Part shown: positions 5,377 through 5,383 of the stretch, one piece after another
How the letters are laid out: every line of letters begins with the position of its first letter
How positions within the stretch are numbered: the first letter of the stretch is position 1
Assembly: GCA_002385675.1 (NCBI GenBank)
Contig: DGDY01000184.1
Location: 656 to 6,038 of the forward strand
Length of the DNA: 5,383 nucleotides
Reading direction: 5' to 3'
DNA from: Anaerolineales bacterium UBA3940
GTDB lineage: Bacteria; Chloroflexota; Anaerolineae; Aggregatilineales; UBA3940
Position numbers and translations under genes: made by a program
Notes under the pieces: generated by a model
Database searches by the model: none
Told to the model about the DNA's origin: nothing
What the model saw: the letters and a program-made list of their open reading frames with translations, nothing else

Positions 5377-5383
5377 TCCATTC

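Overview
The window is GC-rich bacterial chromosomal DNA, tightly packed with five protein-coding genes and no RNA genes, insertion sequences or CRISPR arrays. GC-biased codon use leaves long spurious open frames on the opposite strands. The organism cannot be fixed from this stretch. The gene styles (a FeoB with an extra acidic segment near its C-terminus, a membrane-anchored sulfite-oxidase-fold enzyme with a Tat-like motif, a small repeat-containing membrane protein) fit a Chloroflexota-like bacterium, but that is a low-confidence inference from remembered family features.

Layout, left to right. (1) 1-787, plus strand: the end of a ferrous-iron uptake operon, with the last 168 residues of FeoB followed after one base by a 92-residue FeoC-like winged-helix protein carrying four clustered cysteines. 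(2) 788-926: a 139-base spacer holding a 9-bp stem-loop next to the feoC stop, then an unusually AT-rich, long, bulged inverted repeat ending in five Ts. A perfect extended -10 promoter sequence lies inside that repeat. (3) 927-1655, plus: a 242-residue polytopic membrane protein of unknown function with internal repeats. (4) 1671-3365, minus, convergent with the previous gene and only 15 bases from it: a 564-residue molybdopterin oxidoreductase with about five N-terminal membrane helices, an internal SRREFL Tat-like motif, a sulfite-oxidase-type Mo domain with Cys328 as likely Mo ligand, and a Mo-co dimerisation domain. (5) 3366-3521: a spacer with a weak minus-strand promoter for gene 4 and two tandem hairpins that probably terminate gene 6's transcript. 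(6) 3522-5258, minus: a 578-residue cytosolic M3-family zinc oligoendopeptidase with an HESGH active site. (7) 5259-5383: the leader and promoter region of the peptidase, with small hairpins and a short octamer tandem repeat that reaches almost to the window edge.

Functionally the window joins unrelated tasks: Fe(II) import (feoB-feoC), an exported or membrane-tethered Mo redox enzyme, and peptide turnover. Only feoB-feoC look like one operon. The Mo enzyme and the peptidase run in the same direction but are separated by a strong hairpin and probably have separate promoters. No clearly new multi-gene system is visible. The most interesting items are the terminator/promoter composite at 827-893, the histidine-free membrane domain fused to the Mo enzyme, and the uncharacterised repeat membrane protein.
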